Part shown: piece after piece, positions 8,401-9,575 of the stretch
Layout of the letters: the number at the start of each line of letters is the position of its first letter
How positions within the stretch are numbered: position 1 is the first letter of the stretch
Assembly (NCBI GenBank): GCA_004144935.1
Contig: SDZP01000225.1
Span: 1-9,575 of the forward strand
Reading direction: 5' to 3'
DNA: 9,575 bases
DNA from: Caulobacteraceae bacterium
GTDB taxonomy: Bacteria; Pseudomonadota; Alphaproteobacteria; Caulobacterales; Caulobacteraceae
Notes under the pieces: model-generated
What the model saw: only the letters and a program-made list of their open reading frames with translations
Told to the model about the DNA's origin: nothing
Databases searched by the model: none
Translations under genes and position numbers: made by a program

Positions 8401-9575
8401 CAGCGTCGCCGCCGCGCCGTTGTTCTGGATCGTCAGGCCGGCGCCGGACTGGCCGACGAAGCCGCCGGCCCCGGTGACGCTGACCGGGCCCGAGCCGGTG
8501 ATGGCCGCGCCCTCCACGGCGCCGGTCACGACATCGGCGACCTGCAGCGTCACCGCCGCATTGCCGGTCAGCTCGATGCCGACCGCCGTGGCGCCCGTCA
8601 CCGCGCCGCCGGCGCTGACGGTGACGCCACCCGAGCCGTTATTGATCGCCTGGATGCCGAAGGTCCCCGAAACATCGCCGTTGGTGGTCAGCGAGATGTC
8701 GCCGGCCCCACCGCCCAGGAACTGAAAGGCCGTGATGCCGGTCGCGCCGGTGGCCGTGACGTCGCCGGTCGCCACCGTGATATCGCCGCCGCCGGTCAGG
8801 GCGAACACGCCGCCGCCCGTGCCGCCAGTCACCGGGCCGACCGCCGTCACCGTGACCGACCCCGATCCCTGGTTTTCGGCGTCGATGCCGAACCGGCCGC
8901 TGGCGGCCCCGTTGGTGGTAACGCTGACGTTGCCGGTCCCGGCCCCGGCGAAGAGGGCCGCCACGACGCCGCCGTTGTCGGCCGCCACGTCGCCGTTGGT
9001 CACGACGGTGAGATCGCCGGTCAGGCTGAACGACACCGCATCGACACCGCTCTGGCCGGCGCTCAGCGCCGTCACCGCGCCGGTCGTGACCGAGACGCCC
9101 GTTCCGACGGCGGCGTCGCGCACCTGGATGCCGTCTCCGCCCGTCGCGACGACGGCGCCGGAGATGTCGACGACCGTGGTTGCAGCGCCGTTGTTCTGGA
9201 TCGTCAGGCCGGCGCCGTTCTGGCCGACGAAGCCGCCCGCACCGGTGACGCTGATGGCGCCGTTGCCGGTGACGCTGGCGCCGTTCGTACCGCCGGTCAC
9301 CACGTCGGCGACCTGGAGGGTTACGGCTCCATTGCCTTGCGCCAGGATGCCTTCCGCCGTTGCACCGCTTACCGAGGCGCCGGCGATGACGGTGATGGCG
9401 CCCGAGCCGAGGTTGGCGGTAACGACCGGGGTGGTCACTTCGGCCTCCAACACCGCCATCGTGGCGCTGCAGAACAGCGGCGGCGCAAGCAACGTCGCCG
9501 TGACAACGAACGGTGCGGTCTCCGGCGCCACGGGCATCCGTACCGCCAACCTCGGCTCGGGCGCCATCACCGTCA
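5437..9575 (-). CDS. Large autotransporter (type V secretion), N-terminus missing, with an inverted segment at its upstream edge
   Basis: The frame is open from the right edge to a TAG at 5437-5439, about 1,378 visible residues; GTG at 9568-9570 is internal, and the signal peptide and true start are off-window. Counting from that GTG, residues 51-822 are three tandem passenger repeats rich in Gly, Ala, Thr and Val (motifs such as GNGAVTLQVADVV, GAGGFVGQ, GVSVTTGAVTA, TVVTNG), as in extended beta-helical passengers. Residues ~823-1090 are a non-tandem linker (TNAGTING, LLVDYSTATATADRLVIGG) resembling the pertactin-like end of other passengers. Residues ~1097-1377, from MNFWIRGG to the end, are an outer-membrane autotransporter beta-barrel ending in GLRVSF with the usual terminal Phe. 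Residues 1-50 do not fit: they are the antisense of a passenger repeat (bases 9422-9540 plus an inverted-repeat arm), with eight prolines, four methionines and the only cysteine in the visible protein. The family is clear. The ligand or role is not visible; adhesion or aggregation is only a guess. Confidence 0.9.
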   Translation of the reverse strand, partial: TVMAPEPRLAVRMPVAPETAPFVVTATLLAPPLFCSATMAVLEAEVTTPVVTANLGSGAITVIAGASVSGATAEGILAQGNGAVTLQVADVVTGGTNGASVTGNGAISVTGAGGFVGQNGAGLTIQNNGAATTVVDISGAVVATGGDGIQVRDAAVGTGVSVTTGAVTALSAGQSGVDAVSFSLTGDLTVVTNGDVAADNGGVVAALFAGAGTGNVSVTTNGAASGRFGIDAENQGSGSVTVTAVGPVTGGTGGGVFALTGGGDITVATGDVTATGATGITAFQFLGGGAGDISLTTNGDVSGTFGIQAINNGSGGVTVSAGGAVTGATAVGIELTGNAAVTLQVADVVTGAVEGAAITGSGPVSVTGAGGFVGQSGAGLTIQNNGAAATLVNVAGAVSATNGDGINIRDVAGGTGVSVTTGAVTALTAGRDGIDVSSLSLTGDVTVVTNGDVTGASGAIRAALTDAASTGDVIVTANGALGGGTGVQAQTAGSGAVSVTAIGPIAVSGSGVTAQTQGGDVSIATGAIDAGFIGVFAQQNDAAGVGDISVATNGAVSGLRGIQITNAGSGDITVTSNSTVTANGGFGLSAIGNGAVTLQVADTVSGTFGGMQLQAGGDISITGAGGFVGQGTGMFILSTGAGEININLAGPIVSANNTGLIIIDGLTGGDVNVTTGAVTATGGPFGRTALDLLSGSLTADVTVVTNGAVTASGTGISAGLLEGGATGDVRVTSNGAINTGTGSGIIASNNGAGSITINAVGPIVSTSGRGILLTSRQGDVSVTAGSVTAAAFSAIEARQFNAAASGDISVTVNGAVSGLNGIRIDTLGSGDVTLLNTAGGSITGTANSVLSAQAGGAFRLTNAGTINGRLTISGSAVAGSLVTNSATGVINTGAGASSVSGSLANAGIVNVAAGGSLAFLGGTTNTGRINLAAAGSFSTNGAMANSGVLNAQNGVVGNVITVGGSYSGGGQLLVDYSTATATADRLVIGGAATGVTNVGLNRVGPRTLVAGGFLPIVTVAGAASDNAFTSNTALFAPGFILDSFGRNPANTTQFGLIQSINPDSTSLAALSYVAEAASGLVDEPISAMVLGQGGERTMNFWIRGGTGETRQAIDTTIVGGGLSFAGAEEVETTQQVLQVGADFAVPGLGGFDLHLGLTGGVYDGDSRSLGADHVAVDGTFLGGYVVVGAGGFTVDASVRKEWREFDLYLPQILGLTGENKLDGEATAASVHAAYRFGGATGWTVTPFAGFDYADSEIDTLQLDPATTYSAGGSTTQVGQLGLRLAWRSEAVGPVVLEPFASVAALKNWSDDDDAAYVFNAPVTTFAQETTSWDDAIRYSVGVTGGTPDGLLSGFLVGTVDDGSRREGYSVSAGLRVSF
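7106..9421 (-). repeat. Three tandem passenger repeats of 765-780 bp
   Basis: Direct in-frame repeats inside the autotransporter gene, in gene order: unit A 8651-9421 (771 bp), unit B 7886-8650 (765 bp), unit C 7106-7885 (780 bp). All lengths are multiples of three. The anchor TCGGCGACCTG (plus strand) recurs at 9305, 8534 and 7769, encoding QVAD each time. Each unit starts with a GI...GSG.(I/V)TV motif and passes in the same order through TLQVAD, GAGGFVGQ, VTTGAVTA, TVVTNG and GDxxV(T)xNG. The start of a fourth copy (GIRIDTLGSGDVTL) follows unit C and then diverges. A and B are closer to each other than to C. The 119 bases beyond unit A continue the same pattern, but on the opposite strand. 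Confidence 0.85.
9387..9421. repeat. Left arm of a perfect 35-bp inverted repeat
   Basis: This stretch is the exact reverse complement of 9541-9575, with no mismatch over 35 bases. On the minus strand it encodes TANLGSGAITV, the start of passenger unit A, and fits the conserved pattern of units B and C. It is therefore the copy in its normal place. The match ends sharply: the inner neighbours 9422 and 9540 do not pair. Confidence 0.95.
9422..9575 (+). other. Passenger-repeat fragment encoded on the wrong strand (inverted segment plus right arm)
   Basis: Read on the plus strand from 9422, this encodes TTGVVTSASNTAIVALQ, then NSGGASNVAVTTNGAVSG, then ATGIRTANLGSGAITV to the edge. It lines up with the passenger segment of the minus-strand gene that precedes unit B (GDVTATGATGITAF, then GDISLTTNGDVSGTFGI, then GSGGVTV). 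There is no start codon or ribosome binding site, and its plus-strand 5' side is the antisense of unit A, so it is not a separate gene. If 9422-9540 is flipped, the minus strand reads GATGIRTANLGSGAITVIAGASV without a break, exactly what a fourth upstream repeat should give. Confidence 0.85.
9541..9575. repeat. Right arm of the 35-bp inverted repeat, running to the window edge
   Basis: Identical to the reverse complement of 9387-9421. It reads TANLGSGAITV on the plus strand and, in the minus-strand frame, TVMAPEPRLAV, which is foreign to the passenger. Because the match reaches the last base, 35 bp is a minimum and the arm may continue outside the window. Confidence 0.95.

Noticed and set aside
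6725..8725. A 666-codon open frame on the plus strand opposite the autotransporter passenger
   Set aside because: It is the antisense of the GC-rich passenger repeats. Its Pro/Met/Ser/Thr-rich repetitive product mirrors the repeat period and has no start signal or recognisable domain.
9422..9575. A second, oppositely oriented autotransporter gene starting here on the plus strand
   Set aside because: There is no start codon, signal peptide or ribosome binding site, and the coding similarity begins abruptly in mid-passenger at the edge of the inverted-repeat arm, which indicates a rearrangement.

Overview
The window comes from a GC-rich (roughly two-thirds G+C) Gram-negative bacterium. An E. 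coli-type IlvD, a type I-secreted RTX protein and a type V autotransporter in this codon style suggest an alphaproteobacterium, perhaps the Caulobacter/Phenylobacterium/Brevundimonas group. That placement is inferred from style only; no rRNA or marker gene is present.

Layout. (1) Positions 1-1678, plus strand: most of ilvD, the dihydroxy-acid dehydratase of branched-chain amino acid synthesis, with its first ~55 codons lost off the left edge. (2) Positions 1715-5316, minus strand, converging on ilvD across 36 bases: coding sequence for a calcium-binding RTX protein, split into two frames that overlap by four bases (ATGA) at 3790-3793. The upstream part has the ribosome binding site and N-terminus; the downstream part has the C-terminal type I secretion domain. 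The join lacks ~82 bases of the repeat module found elsewhere in the protein, so this is probably one gene broken by a small deletion and frameshift rather than two genes. (3) Positions 5317-5436: a 120-base spacer with a 14-bp GNRA-capped hairpin just past the autotransporter stop, and the RTX ribosome binding site. (4) Positions 5437-9575, minus strand: a large autotransporter with a C-terminal beta-barrel, a linker region and three tandem passenger repeats of 255-260 residues. Its N-terminus is off the right edge.

The most notable structure is at the right edge. A perfect 35-bp inverted repeat (9387-9421 and 9541-9575) encloses 119 bases that read as passenger repeat on the PLUS strand, opposite to the rest of the gene. 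Flipping the 119 bases restores an uninterrupted passenger in frame. As written, the minus-strand frame instead reads through a proline- and methionine-rich stretch holding the only cysteine in the visible protein. This is either an invertible segment in a surface-protein gene, a genomic fold-back rearrangement, or a chimera at a sequence end. The right arm ends exactly at the last base of the window, so an artefact must be excluded first.

Functionally, ilvD is a housekeeping gene facing a block of two very large, repetitive, exported proteins that use different secretion routes (type I and type V). No type I transporter genes are present, so the RTX export machinery must be encoded elsewhere.
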